A stretch of 64,000 nt of DNA from Thalassospiraceae bacterium LMO-SO8 (GTDB taxonomy: Bacteria > Pseudomonadota > Alphaproteobacteria > Rhodospirillales > Casp-alpha2), in assembly GCA_031655335.1 (NCBI GenBank), contig CP134226.1, positions 992,001 through 1,056,000 on the forward strand, given 5' to 3'. Every line of letters starts with the position of its first letter. Position 1 is the stretch's first letter. A program made the position numbers and the translations under genes. The notes under the pieces are model-generated. The model did not search any database. It was not told the origin of the DNA and saw only the letters and a list, made by a program, of their open reading frames with translations. Positions 1 through 8,253 of the stretch are shown here, piece after piece.

Positions 1-444
1 GAAGCGGAGGTCACCGGCGATACCGCCCCCGAGGTCTCCCTCGCCGTCGGCAAGGCGATCTTCCGCTACATCGACCAGAACCTGGCCGAACAGCTGCCCC
101 CCGAAACGCTGGCCAAGACCTTCCGCATTTCCCGCTCCCAGCTCTACCGTATCTTCGCACCCCACGACGGCGTTGCGCGTTATATCCTGGAACGGCGCCT
201 GCGGCGCAGCCTGCACATGCTGTCGAACCCGGCGAACGGCAACCTGAACATCGGCGCCATCGGGTACACCTGCGGGTTTTCCAGCGAGTCGCAGTTCAGC
301 AAATCGTTCAAGAACCGCTACGGGATGTCGCCCAGCGAGGCCCGCGCCATGGGTCAAGCCGTCGCAGCAACCGCCGCCGATCCCACGGCCGCGGGCGGCG
401 AGACGCCGGAATTCACCGCCTGGATCAGAAGCCTGGGCCGGTAA
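1..444 (+). CDS. AraC-family transcriptional regulator, C-terminal part
   Basis: The reading frame is open from the first base, so the gene starts upstream of the window. The visible 147 residues hold a double helix-turn-helix of the AraC/XylS type. A first HTH reads TLAKTFRISRSQLYRIF, and the second ends in the family signature GYTCGFSSESQFSKSFKNRY, followed by GMSPSEAR. The effector domain lies outside the window, so the signal cannot be named. A short low-complexity Ala/Gly tail follows the DNA-binding domain. The gene converges on the leader-peptide gene downstream, with a shared terminator between. Family assignment is secure; the function is unknown. Confidence 0.9.
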   Translation, partial: EAEVTGDTAPEVSLAVGKAIFRYIDQNLAEQLPPETLAKTFRISRSQLYRIFAPHDGVARYILERRLRRSLHMLSNPANGNLNIGAIGYTCGFSSESQFSKSFKNRYGMSPSEARAMGQAVAATAADPTAAGGETPEFTAWIRSLGR

Positions 445-462
445 TACGCCAGACTTTCATAA

Positions 463-500
463 AGAAAGCGCCCGCCCTCGGTCGAGGACGGGCGTTTCCT
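463..500. terminator. bidirectional rho-independent terminator
   Basis: Arms at 469-480 and 483-494 pair over 12 positions with one mismatch (the innermost pairs must open). TTTCCTT follows on the plus strand and CTTTCTTT on the minus strand. It sits between the convergent AraC-type gene and the first Nif11-type gene, so it can serve both. Confidence 0.75.
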
Positions 501-522
501 TCAGACAAAATCGGCGCGGCGT

Positions 523-822
523 TTAGACAGCGCCGTCGATGCACGTCATTCCGGAAGGCGGGTGGTACATGGTCGCGCCAGCGGAGACCATCTCGAGTTC
601 GAACTCGGTCAGTTCGTCGTCGTTGGCGGCGAGCACGCGGAGTTCCCCAAATTTCTCGCAGGCCTCCTTGACGTCGTCCTCCTGCAAGGTGATGCCTACT
701 TCGGCGGCTTTATCGACGGCGATCGTATAAAATTCTTCCGCCGTTTTTCCCTCAGAGAGCGCTTCGATCAGACCTTTGTCGGTCCGCACCTTTTTGTAAA
801 ATTCAATGACATTCGCATTCAT
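523..822 (-). CDS. Nif11-type leader peptide, putative RiPP precursor (copy 1)
   Basis: A 99-residue protein. Residues 1 to about 80 form a Nif11-like leader (VIEFYKKVRTD, then an ALSEGKTAEEF segment), ending in ELEMVSAG, which resembles the double-glycine type cleavage site of such leaders. The remaining 17 residues form a short core with HPPSGMTCIDGAV and one Cys. The start at 822 is chosen because GGAGG lies at 830-834 just upstream; a longer frame to 861 has no such site. The leader is nearly the same as that of the gene at 1092-1412 while the cores differ, as is usual for ribosomally made, modified peptides. No modifying enzyme or transporter is visible within many kilobases. The product class is inferred; a non-RiPP role for Nif11 proteins is possible. 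Confidence 0.8.
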   Translation of the reverse strand: MNANVIEFYKKVRTDKGLIEALSEGKTAEEFYTIAVDKAAEVGITLQEDDVKEACEKFGELRVLAANDDELTEFELEMVSAGATMYHPPSGMTCIDGAV

Positions 823-894
823 TTTTGAACCTCCGTTCTGAAGCACTGTCCTAAACAGCAACCCTGCAACGCGGGCAGCCGCGAGAGCACGCGG
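823..894 (-). promoter_or_regulatory. conserved 5' leader of Nif11 gene copy 1
   Basis: Two blocks are repeated at the same distance before both Nif11-type genes: positions 831-855 (adjoining the ribosome binding site, same as 1421-1445) and 882-893 (CGCGTGCTCTCG on the minus strand, same as 1471-1482). The sequence between the blocks differs more. Retention of these blocks suggests a promoter, a regulator site or a leader RNA element. Confidence 0.5.
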
Positions 895-1022
895 CCCACC
901 CTGACCGGGTCACGCGCAAACCTTAACGGCGAACTTTCCCGAGGAGCCAGCCCATAAGCACCCCCGGGAACGCACCGACAATTAATTTGGAACGTAGGGA
1001 AAACTGGCCGCGCCCCTGCCGG

Positions 1023-1063
1023 ACCTTAAAATGAAAACGCCTGCACTCGGCTCAGTGCAGGCG
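1023..1063 (-). terminator. rho-independent terminator of Nif11 gene copy 2
   Basis: A perfect 10-base-pair stem (1038-1047 with 1054-1063, loop of six) is followed on the minus strand by TTTTCATTTTAA. It lies just after the stop of the second leader-peptide gene and isolates it from the first, so the two genes are probably transcribed separately. Confidence 0.85.
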
Positions 1064-1091
1064 CATCCATCAAGTCAAAACGGCGAAGCTT

Positions 1092-1412
1092 TTAGACCTG
1101 GCCCCCGATTCCGGTCAACCCGGACGGCCCGTAATAATTGCCACTTTCGTAGCCATTGAAAAAGCCACCCGCGGAGATCATCTCGAGTTCAAACTCGGTC
1201 AGCTCGTCGTCATTGGCGGCAAGCTTGCAAAGCTCCGCGAAATTGCCGCAGGCGGCGACAATGTCGTCCTGCTGCAAGGTGATGCCCATTTCGGCGGCCT
1301 TGTCGACGGCGGTCTTGATGAACTCTTCCGTCGTTTTTCCCTCAGAGAGCGCTTCGATCAGATTTTGGTCCGTGCGGACCTTTTTATAAAATTCGACAAC
1401 ATTCGTGTTCAT
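1092..1412 (-). CDS. Nif11-type leader peptide, putative RiPP precursor (copy 2)
   Basis: A 106-residue paralogue of the gene at 523-822. The leader is almost unchanged (VEFYKKVRTD, ALSEGKTTEEF, LAANDDELTEFELEMISAGG). After the ISAGG site comes a Gly/Tyr-rich core (FFNGYESGNYYGPSGLTG) that has no Cys. A lanthionine or sactionine product is therefore unlikely for this copy. Both cores keep a PSG-[ML]-T-x-I-x-G-x-V tail, which may be a recognition or modification site. The start at 1412 is set by GGAG upstream and by alignment with copy 1. It has its own conserved upstream block and its own terminator. Confidence 0.8.
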   Translation of the reverse strand: MNTNVVEFYKKVRTDQNLIEALSEGKTTEEFIKTAVDKAAEMGITLQQDDIVAACGNFAELCKLAANDDELTEFELEMISAGGFFNGYESGNYYGPSGLTGIGGQV

Positions 1413-1482
1413 GTTTGAATCTCCGTTCTGAAGCACTGTCCTAAATCAGAAATCAGCCTGCGGGCGAACACGAGAGCACGCG
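1413..1482 (-). promoter_or_regulatory. conserved 5' leader of Nif11 gene copy 2
   Basis: Contains the same two blocks as the leader of copy 1 (1421-1445 and 1471-1482) at distances from the start codon that agree within one base. No clear sigma-70 hexamers are seen. Confidence 0.5.
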
Positions 1483-2137
1483 TTCCGCCTTCGGCTGAAT
1501 CACGCCTCCACATAACCGCGCTTCACTGCATAAACCTAATGCTTTCGGAGATTCTGGACGCCGCGACCAGTGGTTTTGGACGTGAGGCACAGGAAAAGTA
1601 AATACGGGATGCCGGAGCCAGCGATTGATTTCTTGAAGGAGGGGAAGCCTCTCGTGGGCCGGATTGACGCCGCATGTCACCGCTTAAAAGCATTGGACGG
1701 CCACCGGCCATTCCGACCGCGACCGGTCGATGATGGACATTCGCGTCTTGGTGCCCGCGCCTGGCTTGGGCCAATAGCTTGGAACCCGGTGAATTCATTA
1801 AAGGATAGATGCCTGAAAAATCGCCTGGCATGCATTGACCCTTAAAATCTCGAGTCGTTTCCTACAAAACCGCCGAAAGCAGATTGTCGGACATTGGCAA
1901 CGTCATCCCGGGATGATTGCCAATCTGGCCTGTCCCCTTAATCGGATACACATCGATAGCCAGAGACGCTGTCCGCCTGAATTCCAGAGATAAGGGGAAA
2001 GGAGCACGGCACGGCCGCGATCAGGCGGCCGTCATCCAAAAATGCTTCCGTAAAATCAGGCCCGGCGCGGCGTCGAACACGTCACGAATCAGGCCGGGCG
2101 CGACCGTATCGGCGACGGCGATTCCTCGACAGGCTCT
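1483..2137. other. about 650 bases without a supported gene
   Basis: Short open frames occur on both strands, but none has a convincing ribosome binding site, codon pattern or recognisable family. Near 2060-2066 and 2093-2099 there is a GCCCGGC/GCCGGGC inverted repeat with a short T-run on the minus strand. It may terminate the gene at 2138-2566. Confidence 0.5.
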
Positions 2138-2566
2138 CTAGGGCCGGAAGTCCGGCGGCAGTTCCAGCCATGCCACGGCCTCGGCCACGTCTTCAAAAAT
2201 CTTGCGCTTCATGGCGGCCTTTCCGTCACGGGCATAGATCGCGTCACATACTCGCGCGGTGATCGCGAAGCGGTCGGCGGCGACGGTGTTGCCCCGTCGG
2301 TAAACGAAGGCCGCGGTCGCTGGATGGTCGAACATCTTGGCGATCTGGTAGCCCAGCACGTCGACGAAAGCACCCTGGGTGGAATCAAGCCCGGGGGCGG
2401 CCGTCAGGCCGTCGTCACAGACATAAAGCCGGCGCATGCCGGGGCTGAAGTCCGGTGCCTCGGCCAAATCACGCAGCGCATCCACCGTCTCCAACAGACT
2501 CGACTGCCCGAAGAGGGAAAAGCTGACAAGATTTTCGGCCTTATGAATTTTCCACGAAATGCCCAT
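2138..2566 (-). CDS. hypothetical protein, possibly SpoIIAA/STAS-like
   Basis: 142 residues with no signal peptide or membrane segment. The N-terminal layout (ISWKIHKAENLVSFSLFG, then a helix, then a strand RRLYVCDDGL) and the alternation of strands and helices suit the SpoIIAA-like fold found in small bacterial regulators. There is no sequence motif that proves it. It lies next to a LuxR-type response regulator on the same strand, 39 bases downstream, so co-transcription is possible. The function is unknown. Confidence 0.55.
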   Translation of the reverse strand: MGISWKIHKAENLVSFSLFGQSSLLETVDALRDLAEAPDFSPGMRRLYVCDDGLTAAPGLDSTQGAFVDVLGYQIAKMFDHPATAAFVYRRGNTVAADRFAITARVCDAIYARDGKAAMKRKIFEDVAEAVAWLELPPDFRP

Positions 2567-2605
2567 AGCGGCCTGTGTTCATAAGGGTCAGTAATGTCCT
2601 TGCAC

Positions 2606-3238
2606 CTAGCCCCTCGAAACAAGTCCTCGTTCGCGGGCGATCACGGCCGCCTGCGAACGGTTCTGCACGCCGATTTTCTTGAAGATGCTGCGTGCGTGCA
2701 GTTTCACCGTGACTTCGTGGATTTCCAGGTCACGGGCGATCTGCTTATTCGGTTTTCCGTCGGCGATGCCTTCAAGCACCTCCATCTCGCGGGGCGTCAA
2801 GCCTTCCGCATTGACCTTGCGGTCCGCCGCCTCGGCGGCCATTGCCTGCATGGTTTCCACGGGCACGTAAGTGCCACCCTCGGCGATCACGCGAAGGGCC
2901 CCCGCATAGGCGGACCCGGTTAAGGTTTTCGGAAGATAGCCATGGGCGCCGAGATCCAGAACGGTCTTCACATCCCGTGTCTTGGCGACGCCGGAAGTCA
3001 CGGCAATGGCCAAATCCGGATAGGCGGCGCGAAGCCGCTTGACCCCTTCCGTGCCGTCCATCCCGGGCATGGAAAAGTCCAGGACCACAAGGTCGTACTT
3101 CCCCTTGCCCGAAAGCCTGGCCGTCACTTCGTCGAGGTTGGATGCCGCCTGAATTTCAACATCGGGGAAGGCGCGGTTGAGATGCTCACGCACCGCGTCG
3201 AGAAACATCGGATGGTCATCGGCGAACAGCAATCGCAT
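2606..3238 (-). CDS. LuxR/NarL-family response regulator
   Basis: 210 residues. The receiver domain (about 1-120) has the acidic pair DDH near the N-terminus, the phosphoacceptor in VVLDFSMPGMDG, a Ser/Thr switch in AVTSG and the conserved Lys in YLPKTL. A C-terminal GerE-type HTH follows (LTPREMEVLEGIADGKPNKQ, VKLHARSIFKKIG). Such proteins bind DNA after phosphorylation by a histidine kinase. No kinase gene adjoins it; the giant hybrid kinase at 8254-14509 is the nearest candidate partner. Palindromes at 3297-3333, 60-95 bases upstream, could be its own binding sites. Confidence 0.9.
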   Translation of the reverse strand: MRLLFADDHPMFLDAVREHLNRAFPDVEIQAASNLDEVTARLSGKGKYDLVVLDFSMPGMDGTEGVKRLRAAYPDLAIAVTSGVAKTRDVKTVLDLGAHGYLPKTLTGSAYAGALRVIAEGGTYVPVETMQAMAAEAADRKVNAEGLTPREMEVLEGIADGKPNKQIARDLEIHEVTVKLHARSIFKKIGVQNRSQAAVIARERGLVSRG

Positions 3239-3296
3239 TCTGCCTGCTTCTTTTGTCTTGCGGCCACGTTGCTTCGCGGCCGGATGTTCTCCACCC

Positions 3297-3333
3297 CATA
3301 CCTAAGTATGCCCGAAACACATACTTAGGTCGA
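3297..3333. promoter_or_regulatory. palindromic operator-like sites upstream of the LuxR-type regulator
   Basis: CATACCTAAGTATG at 3297-3310 is an imperfect 14-base palindrome, and CATACTTAGGT at 3320-3330 is a second, partial copy in the opposite sense. Close relatives occur at 5910-5923 (13 of 14 positions), 8222-8235 and 17151-17163, all near starts of signalling genes. Confidence 0.5.
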
Positions 3334-3400
3334 TACCGAACAAACAATCGGAATCCGGCCCCCGAAGCGCCGCTTTCCGCCCCGGCATAACCGATGAGGC

Positions 3401-3439
3401 GAAAAACAAATCCCGACCGGCGCCGCGGCGCCGATCGGG
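3401..3439 (-). terminator. terminator after the PDC/MCP operon
   Basis: Arms 3412-3424 and 3427-3439 form a long GC-rich hairpin with one internal mismatch pair. On the minus strand ATTTGTTTTTCG follows. It lies about 45 bases beyond the MCP stop. Confidence 0.75.
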
Positions 3440-3472
3440 GTTCCGGAGAACGGAGGAGGAAGGGTTTGTCTT

Positions 3473-4330
3473 GGCCGCTTCCTTAAGCAGCCCGCACATC
3501 ATGCAGGAAGGTCTGCACGATCTGCTGTAGGGAGGACGACTTCTGCGCCAGTTCGTCGGACGCGTGCAGAACCTCGGAGGCCGAACCGTCGGTGTCGTTG
3601 GCGGCGACCTGCACGCTTGAGATCGAGCTGGAAACCTCCTGCGTCGCGGCCGCGCCTGTTCGCAGTTGCGGCTGATCTCCTGGGTCGCGGCCGCCTGTTC
3701 CTCGACCGCGGCGGCCACGGCGGCCGTCATCTCGTTGACCTCGGAGATGGTCGCCTTGATCAGGTTGATGGCGTTCGCCGCCTCGCCCGTCGTCGACTGG
3801 ATCTTGGCGACATGGGCCGCCACTTCCTCCGTCGACCGTTTGGTCTGGGCCGCCAGGTTCTTGACCTCCGACGCGACCACGCGAAGCCCTTGCCGGCCTC
3901 GCCGGCGCGCGCCGCCTCGATGGTGGCGTTGAGCGACAGCAGGTTGGTCTTCTCGGCGATCTCGTTGATCAGCTCGACCACCTGGCCGATCGCCTGGGCC
4001 GCCTCGACAAGGCCGTCGACCTTGCCCTGGACCTGATCGGCCTCGGTCACCGCCTGGCCGGCCTTTTGCGAGGACCGCGCCATCTGCTGGGTGATCTCGC
4101 GGACCGACGCGGTCAGTTCTTCCGTCGCCGTCGCCACCGTCTGCACGTTGGCCGCCGTCTGTTCGCAGGCCGCCGCCACCGACGAGGACTGGCGGGTCGT
4201 CGTTTCCGCCGTGCCGCGCATGCTGGTCGCCGTCGCCTGAAGTTCCGTCGAGGCCGACGACACCACGCCGAGCACCTCGCTCACCGTCGCGTCGAAGGCC
4301 GTCGTCAGCGCCGCAAGCTTCTGCGCGCGT
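3473..4330. repeat. near-identical MCP signalling-domain repeat, copy A
   Basis: This stretch matches 6021-6879 almost base for base, with only scattered substitutions plus single-base gaps. It covers the whole cytoplasmic signalling domain and stops abruptly where the HAMP-proximal coiled coil begins. The N-terminal halves of the two receptors are unrelated. Recent duplication or ongoing gene conversion would explain it. Confidence 0.9.
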
Positions 4331-5165
4331 TCCAACTGAGCCTGCTGATCCTTCAACTGCTGAGCCTGAAGGTCGCGGTTCTCGATCAGGCGCTGGCGGA
4401 AGAATTCCACCGAACGCGCCATGTTGCCGATCTCGTCCTTGCGCGCCTGGCCCTCGGTTTCCGTGTCGTAGTCCCCTTCGGCCATGTCTTCCATGAACCG
4501 GGCCATGGCGTCGATCGGACGCGCGATGCCGCGCGACAACGTCAGCCAGGCCAGAACGGCGAACACCAGGGCGATGACCGTGCCGAGAAGCAGGCTGATC
4601 AGCGTCACCTTGAATTCGCCGGCCACGGCATCACGGTTCTTGTCCATCAGGCCGACCGCAAGTTGCTTCAGGGCGTCGAAGCTTTCGAACGCCTTGGCGA
4701 TCCCCTGCTCGCCGTAACCGTTGGCTTCGAGAACCCGGGCTTCATCCACGGTGAAGCGTTGACGCATCAACGTGATCTGCCGATCGACGATCGTGTCCTG
4801 CCATTTGCGGACATGGGTGTCGGCGGCCAGCAAGTACTGCTTCGCCGCGGGCACGGTCAACCGGGCCTGTAGCTTTCCGATCTTGTCCAGATAACCGGCC
4901 TTGGCCGTGTTGTAAGACGTGATGTAATCCCGGTTGCCACTGATCAGCAGACCGCGGATGGAAGCCTGCTGTGCCGCGACAAGGGCGCGGACCTCTTCGA
5001 GTTCCAGGACGATGGTGTTGATGCGCGCCGTATCGTCGACCTGGTTCTGGGCCTTATTGGTATTGACCGCGGTCACCCCGGCCAGCGCGCGCCGATGATG
5101 ACGACCAGGGTCAGAAAGGCGGCAATCAGCTTCTTTGAGATTGTGATATTGTTGATCGCGTTCAT
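3483..5165 (-). pseudogene. methyl-accepting chemotaxis protein with three frame breaks
   Basis: The restored product is a membrane chemoreceptor of about 560 residues: first membrane segment ([12 protein letters not shown]), a CHASE3-like periplasmic domain ([11 protein letters not shown]), second membrane segment, HAMP, and an MCP signalling domain with the hairpin tip [13 protein letters not shown]. The start at 5165 has GAGGAT upstream. Frame changes occur near 5088 (inside the first membrane segment), near 3886 and near 3655. The last two are single missing bases when compared with the near-identical MCP at 6031-8045. The PDC-sensor gene is 17 bases upstream, so the two probably form one operon. 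The breaks may be real inactivation or sequence errors; the second receptor's breaks fall elsewhere. Confidence 0.8.
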
Positions 5166-5182
5166 GGTTTCATCCTCAAGCG

Positions 5183-5780
5183 CTATATCTTGCCGGCGGC
5201 CTGGCGGCGCCGGAGTTCGGTCAGGTTGACCTCGACGGTCACGGTCCCGACCGCTTCGACACCGTCGGTAATGGACATGTTGACCTGCACGTTTTCGGTT
5301 CCGCTCTCGCCATTGACCTCCGGCTTGTCGATGAAGACGGCCGCCGGGCCCATGGGAAAGGTTTTCTGGAACTTGGCTTCATCACCCTGCCAATAGTCGC
5401 TGGTGATGGAACTCTGGCCGGCGTTCAGACCCGTTGTCCATGACGAAAATTTCCGTGTAGAGACCGAGGGACGACGCCTGGATCGCCGTCAGATAGCTTG
5501 ATAGCGGGCTGGCCAGAACGGCGGTGATCAACGGCTGGTCATCGGTCTTGCGTTCGGCGCGCCACTGCTTGTCGAGCGTCAGGATGCTTTCTTCCGTGAG
5601 CCCGGTATGCCGCTTGTTGCTGGCCTCAAGGGTCAGCAGAACCACGGGCGAGGCCGCCCACGAACGAATCTGATCGAGCAGCTTGCCCGGAACGACCTGC
5701 TCGTCGGCGGCGGCGTCGGTCGCGATGCCGCAAAGCAACGCAAAAACAATCCCCCGCACAGCATAAAGACATGAACGCAT
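5183..5780 (-). pseudogene. periplasmic PDC/Cache-type sensor protein with one frame break
   Basis: The start at 5780 follows AGGAGAG. A signal peptide (residues 1 to about 24, GIVFALLCGIATDAAA) precedes a soluble domain with LGLYTEIFVMDNG, then, in the shifted frame, LNAGQSSITSDYWQGDEAKF. This is the pattern of PDC sensor domains that detect small ligands outside the cytoplasm. The frame changes near 5425 by +1 or -2, and the shifted frame runs cleanly to a stop at 5183. There is no membrane anchor or output domain. It is probably a binding protein working with the MCP gene that follows 17 bases later. Confidence 0.7.
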
Positions 5781-5813
5781 TTCTAATCTCTCCTCTTCGA
5801 GAACTAGAAAAAG

Positions 5814-5923
5814 CATACCTTATTATTCATCCATTAGAACACTATGCAAAAGTAATATAGAGGCGCCAATTGGTATGCTGAAATTCGGGCTTTGGTATTA
5901 TTATTTTCCTATACTTAGGTATG
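5814..5923. promoter_or_regulatory. promoter region of the PDC/MCP operon with operator-like palindrome
   Basis: An AT-rich stretch upstream of the PDC gene. TATACTTAGGTATG at 5910-5923 matches the palindrome near the LuxR-type regulator at 13 of 14 positions. Half-sites CATACCT (5814-5820) and GGTATG (near 5872) lie between it and the gene. Confidence 0.45.
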
Positions 5924-5961
5924 GGATCTATGGATGAAATATTCGAAATACATCCAATAGC

Positions 5962-5991
5962 CAATAAAAGGGCGGCGCCGCAGCGCCGCCC
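5962..5991 (-). terminator. terminator of the second MCP gene
   Basis: A perfect 9-base-pair stem (5970-5978 with 5983-5991, loop of four) is followed on the minus strand by TTTTATT, about 40 bases past the MCP stop. Confidence 0.85.
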
Positions 5992-6020
5992 AAGTCTTTA
6001 GGAGGGAGGGAGTTTATCCT

Positions 6021-6879
6021 GGCCGCTTTCTTAAGCAGCCCGCACATCATGCAGGAAGGTCTGCACGATCTGCTGTAGGGAGGACGACTTCTGCGCCAGT
6101 TCGTCGGACGCGTGCAGAACCTCGGAGGCCGAACCATCGGTGTCGTTGGCGGCGACCTGCACGCTTGAGATCGAGCTGGAAACCTCCTGCGTCGCGGCCG
6201 CGGCCTGTTCGCAGTTGCGGCTGATCTCCTGGGTCGCGGCCGCCTGTTCCTCGACCGCGGCGGCCACGGCGGCCGTCATCTCGTTGACCTCGGAGATGGT
6301 CGCCTTGATCAGGTTGATGGCGTTCGCCGCCTCGCCCGTCGTCGACTGGATCTTGGCGACATGGGCCGCCACTTCCTCCGTCGACCGTTTGGTCTGGGCC
6401 GCCAGGTTCTTGACCTCCGACGCGACCACCGCGAAGCCCTTGCCGGCCTCGCCGGCGCGCGCCGCCCGATGGTGGCGTTGAGCGACAGCAGGTTGGTCTT
6501 CTCGGCGATCTCGTTGATCAGTTCCACCACCTGGCCGATCGCCTGGGCCGCCTCGACAAGGCCGTCGACCTTGCCCTGGACCTGATCGGCCTCGGTCACC
6601 GCCTGGCCGGCCTTTTGCGAGGACCGCGCCATCTGCTGGGTGATCTCGCGGACCGACGCGGTCAGTTCTTCCGTCGCCGTCGCCACCGTCTGCACGTTGG
6701 TCGCCGTCTGCTCGCAGGCCGCCGCCACCGACGAGGACTGGCGGGTCGTCGTTTCCGCCGTGCCGCGCATGCTGGTCGCCGTCGCCTGAAGTTCCGTCGA
6801 GGCCGACGACACCACGCCGAGCACCTCGCTCACCGTCGCGTCGAAGGCCGTCGTCAGCGCCGCAAGCTTCTGCGCACGT
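6021..6879. repeat. near-identical MCP signalling-domain repeat, copy B
   Basis: Partner of 3473-4330. Relative to copy A it keeps the bases missing near 3655 and 3886 but lacks one base near 6468, so each copy can be used to correct the other. Confidence 0.9.
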
Positions 6880-8045
6880 TCGACCTGCCGTTCTTGCGCC
6901 TTGCGTTGCTCTTCTTCCAGTTCCTTGGCGCGGATCAGGTTTTCCTTGAACACCTGAAGGGCCCGCGCGACGGCGCCGATCTCGTCCTTGTTCTCAAGGG
7001 CTGGGATTTGAACGGTCCAATCGCCTTCGGCCAGGGTTTCCGTGGCTTCGGTGACCGCCTTCACCGGACGGGTGATGCTCATCGCGACGGCGGCGCCGAC
7101 GGCGACGAACACGGCGAAGATCACCACGGATCCGATCAACATCAGCCGGCCCATGGATGTCTGCGTTTCGTGCATGGTGACAAGCGCCTGCTTGGCGCCC
7201 TGCTCACCGAACGCGACCAATTCCTCGACGGCCGGGGTCACGATCTTATAGATGGTGCTGAGTTCGCTGATGGCGGCCTCGTTTTCGACGCTCAGTTTGG
7301 CGAAGGCATCGAACGCGGTCACATAGTCGTCCAGAAGCTTGGTGATCTCGGCCTTGGCACCATCAGGCAGCGGCGTCTCGGGCAGCATGGCCAGAAATTC
7401 GGCCCGGCGCTTGGCCACGCTGTCGATATATTTTTCGGCGCCGCGCAGCATGAAATCCTTCTCGTGCCGGCGCATCATCAACATCTTGACCGTCAGGCCG
7501 TCCAGCTTGGCTTCGTTCAGCTTCGTTTCCACGGCATGGACGGCGCTGCGCAGCTTGCCCTGAAGACCCGCCTTTTCATCCAGACCCAGTTCCTGGATCT
7601 GCGCGACGACCGTGGCGAACTGTTTCTCATGGGCTTTGACGGCGCCCTCCAAGCGAGACAGCGTTTCCGCCTTGGCGTCGGCCACATGCTCCTTGCGGAC
7701 CGCGTCCAGAACGGATGTCAATTTCGCGACATTGCCTTGGTAGGCTTCCGCGTACTTCATCTCGCGGCGCAGCAGGAAATCCTTTTCCGCTCGGCGCATT
7801 TGCAGGGACTGGGATTGGATTTCCTGACTTTCCTGCGCCAGGGCGTTGTAGTCGGTATTCGACTTGACGGCCTTGGCGGTCATCGACTGGCCATAGACCT
7901 GAATGCCGCCGAACACGGCCATCGCCACGACGCCCAGAATGACGATGGCGCTCACGCGCTGTGCGATCTTGAAGTTGCCGAACAGGGTCTTGGCCGCGAT
8001 CGCGCCGTTCCCGCCCGTGTCATTCTGCGAATTTACCTGTGACAT
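6031..8045 (-). pseudogene. methyl-accepting chemotaxis protein, HBM-type sensor, one frame break
   Basis: The restored product is about 670 residues. A cytoplasmic N-terminal stretch is followed by a membrane segment, a long helical periplasmic domain with two MRR-x-EKDF-[ML]-LR motifs typical of the helical bimodular (HBM) sensor, a second membrane segment, HAMP (SITRPVKAVTEA) and the MCP signalling domain. The start at 8045 is preceded by GGAGG and AGAGGAA. One base is missing near 6468 within the motif [15 protein letters not shown], as copy A shows. Without that break it would be a complete receptor. It has its own promoter region and terminator. Confidence 0.85.
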
Positions 8046-8191
8046 TTCCTCTAAACCTCCTGTTGATGTCCGCCTTTCGGCGCCCTGCGCTGGGCGCTCG
8101 TGTGAGACAAGGCCGGACGATGACGGACCGTACCGATGTGACGGCTCCGTGACTGCTGACCAGAGGGATCGTTAGGTCGGAAAATTAGTAT

Positions 8192-8236
8192 GTGACGATA
8201 TACCCGTGATATCCGTCACACCATACTTTCGTATGG
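8192..8236. promoter_or_regulatory. two inverted repeats upstream of the second MCP gene
   Basis: CCATACTTTCGTATGG (8221-8236) is a perfect-arm palindrome related to the sites at 3297 and 5910. Next to it GTGACGATAT at 8192-8201 and ATATCCGTCAC at 8209-8219 form a second inverted repeat. Both lie between the hybrid kinase stop and the MCP start, about 150-190 bases upstream of the latter. They could be operators or, for the first, a weak terminator. Confidence 0.4.
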
Positions 8237-8253
8237 CGCCGGGCCATGGGCGT

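Noticed and set aside
1570-1845. Open frame of 91 codons in the gap between the Nif11 genes and the SpoIIAA-like gene
   Set aside because: No ribosome binding site, no recognisable family, and overlapping frames on the other strand are equally long.
1917-2141. 74-codon frame that looked like a possible transposase remnant
   Set aside because: No motif, terminal repeat or target duplication could be found to support it.
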